Origin: Onchocerca lupi
Taxonomy: Eukaryota; Nematoda; Chromadorea; Rhabditida; Onchocercidae
NCBI GenBank assembly: GCA_028564675.1
Contig: JAOVVO010000015.1
Span: forward strand, 186,001-250,000
DNA: 64,000 nt
Direction: 5' to 3'
The notes under the pieces are model-generated. The model made no database searches and was not told where the DNA came from. It saw nothing but the letters and a program-made list of their open reading frames with translations. Both the position numbers and the translations under genes were made by a program. Below are positions 63,201-64,000 of the stretch, one piece after another. Within the stretch, counting starts at the first letter, position 1, and each line of letters starts with the position of its first letter.

Positions 63201-64000
63201 TTTTTCGCAACATCAAACTTTACAATACCAAAACGTCCAGCACGCCCAATTCGATGCAAATAGGTGGCTAACGCAAGTGGACTTCCATAGTTGATCACAA
63301 CATTGACACCTGGAGCATCAATTCCTCGTGCTGTCTAAAATAATAATTTATACAAATAATTGTCCGATTTCGAAAGATGTTAAAGATGGCCCTGTAAATA
63401 TGTAGCGTAACTATATAAACATGAAAGATGTCGCACTATGACTAGACAGCAAAGGAAACTGAGTAAAAAAATGAAAAATGAATTCTAAATATTCGTTAGA
63501 TTCATTATCGACATTTTCACAAACTTACAAGATCCGTTGAAACGAGTAATTTAACCATACAATTTTTGAGCTGTCGCATCGCTTTTGTACGTTCAGTTTG
63601 TGGCATGTTGCCAGAAATGCAAACTACATCAAATCTTGCCTGCTGTAGATTCACACAAAGCTCATCACATCTGAAATGAAATTTCAATGCAGTGAAATTT
63701 ATTACTTATTATTTATTTATATATTGTTAATTTCTTATTTAATTTATTATGGAATTTATTCCCTCTTTTTAAATCTACTTTTTAACAAAAAACTACATTA
63801 CTCGTAATGTAATAATGTAATAACTATATTATTCGCAATTCTTTCAAAATCATTTCACAAATGTAATAAATTGTAACACTTATTTTTTATGATCATTGAC
63901 GAAGATGATACACTGGCCGTAACGAAGTCGAAGCAATAAACGTAGCAGAATATTCATTTTCCTGGTTTCATTGCGGGCAACAATCACATATTGTTTGACA
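60212..64000 (-). CDS. DEAD-box RNA helicase, DDX20/Gemin3-like, C-terminal part
   Basis: The gene is 5'-truncated by the window edge. Minus-strand exons: 63884-64000, 63529-63670, 63229-63334, 62959-63128, 62511-62765, 62010-62186, 61516-61659, 60907-61026, 60599-60732 and 60212-60407. All are phase-consistent. The second RecA domain of the helicase is clear: CIIFVNDHKKCDELC (motif IV region), VVCISGNMPQTER, LLVSTDL-TARGIDAPGVNVV (motif V) and YLHRIGRAGRFGTHG (motif VI). After it come about 350 residues of low-complexity, acidic and coiled-coil-like sequence with no recognised domain, including KDTKYETCKELRTKLAKIK and RSVAIQTEAEE. DDX20/Gemin3, an SMN-complex helicase, has the same layout of a helicase core plus a long divergent tail, and similar residues around FVND and CISGNM. 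Another DEAD-box member with a long tail cannot be excluded. The first visible intron needs an AT donor. Confidence 0.75.
61733..61792 (+). repeat. 30 bp tandem unit in an AAT-rich tract
   Basis: Two identical 30 bp units starting ACTAATAATAATGAATAATA begin at 61733 and 61763, within a wider AAT-rich tract (about 61670-61810). The tract lies in the helicase intron 61660-62009. Confidence 0.9.
63671..63883 (-). other. Possible AT-AG intron in the DEAD-box helicase gene
   Basis: The upstream exon must end in phase 2 after AAT GAT CAT AAA AA, and the next bases are ataagt, a perfect gtaagt donor except A at +1. The acceptor is catttcag|ATGTG. With this junction, the stretch between the motif IV phenylalanine and CISG is 22 residues, the same length I recall for human DDX20. 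The GT sites nearby either meet a stop or delete motif IV. Confidence 0.5.

Noticed and set aside
1..64000. Search for tRNA, rRNA, CRISPR, Wolbachia-like or viral inserts
   Set aside because: No cloverleaf with a T-loop motif, no regularly spaced repeats and no recognisable bacterial or viral gene could be seen by eye. Short fragments might still be missed.

Overview
The window looks like nuclear DNA of a nematode, most likely a filarial or related spirurid. This is inferred from gene content and architecture, since no species marker is present. The DNA is strongly AT-rich, full of poly(A)/poly(T) runs and microsatellites. Genes are split into many small exons (mostly 60-250 bp) with phase-consistent introns ending in TTTCAG/TTTTAG-like acceptors. 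No prokaryotic operon, CRISPR array, phage, rRNA or tRNA gene was seen. All gene models below were assembled by hand from splice signals, reading phase and remembered family conservation; none was checked by search.

Layout: 0-5.5 kb has no recognisable gene, apart from facing CA/GT arrays near 4 kb. 5.5-8.3 kb (minus) holds a seven-exon PGAP2/FRAG1-family membrane protein. 8.3-14.4 kb has no supported gene. 14.4-16.0 kb (plus) holds a four-exon globin. 16.0-35.4 kb is a roughly 19 kb gene-poor tract with several old tandem duplications; part of it may be the first intron of the next gene. 35.4-37.5 kb (plus) encodes an ephrin lacking its 5' exon. 38.5-40.4 kb (minus) is an RBM34-like two-RRM protein. 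41.4-42.8 kb (minus) is a TGN38/KCT2-like type I membrane protein, divergent from 43.8-46.6 kb (plus), complex III core protein 2. 47.8-51.4 kb (plus) is an alpha-L-fucosidase, convergent with 51.7-54.6 kb (minus), a branched-chain aminotransferase. 54.6-60.2 kb is intergenic and contains a fold-back element with ~200 bp inverted arms. 60.2-64.0 kb (minus) is the C-terminal part of a DEAD-box helicase, probably DDX20/Gemin3-like, running off the right edge.

The genes are ordinary housekeeping or signalling genes and do not form one pathway. UQCRC2 and the aminotransferase are probably mitochondrial. PGAP2-like, TGN38-like, fucosidase and ephrin belong to the secretory, GPI and lysosomal systems. 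RBM34 and the helicase act on RNA. I found no convincing new multi-gene system. The most unusual signal is a small set of introns whose best protein-level models need non-GT 5' splice sites: two AT-AG introns with otherwise U2-like donors and one GC-AG intron. The fold-back element and the nematode TGN38-like protein with a conserved-looking YxxPhi sorting motif are next.
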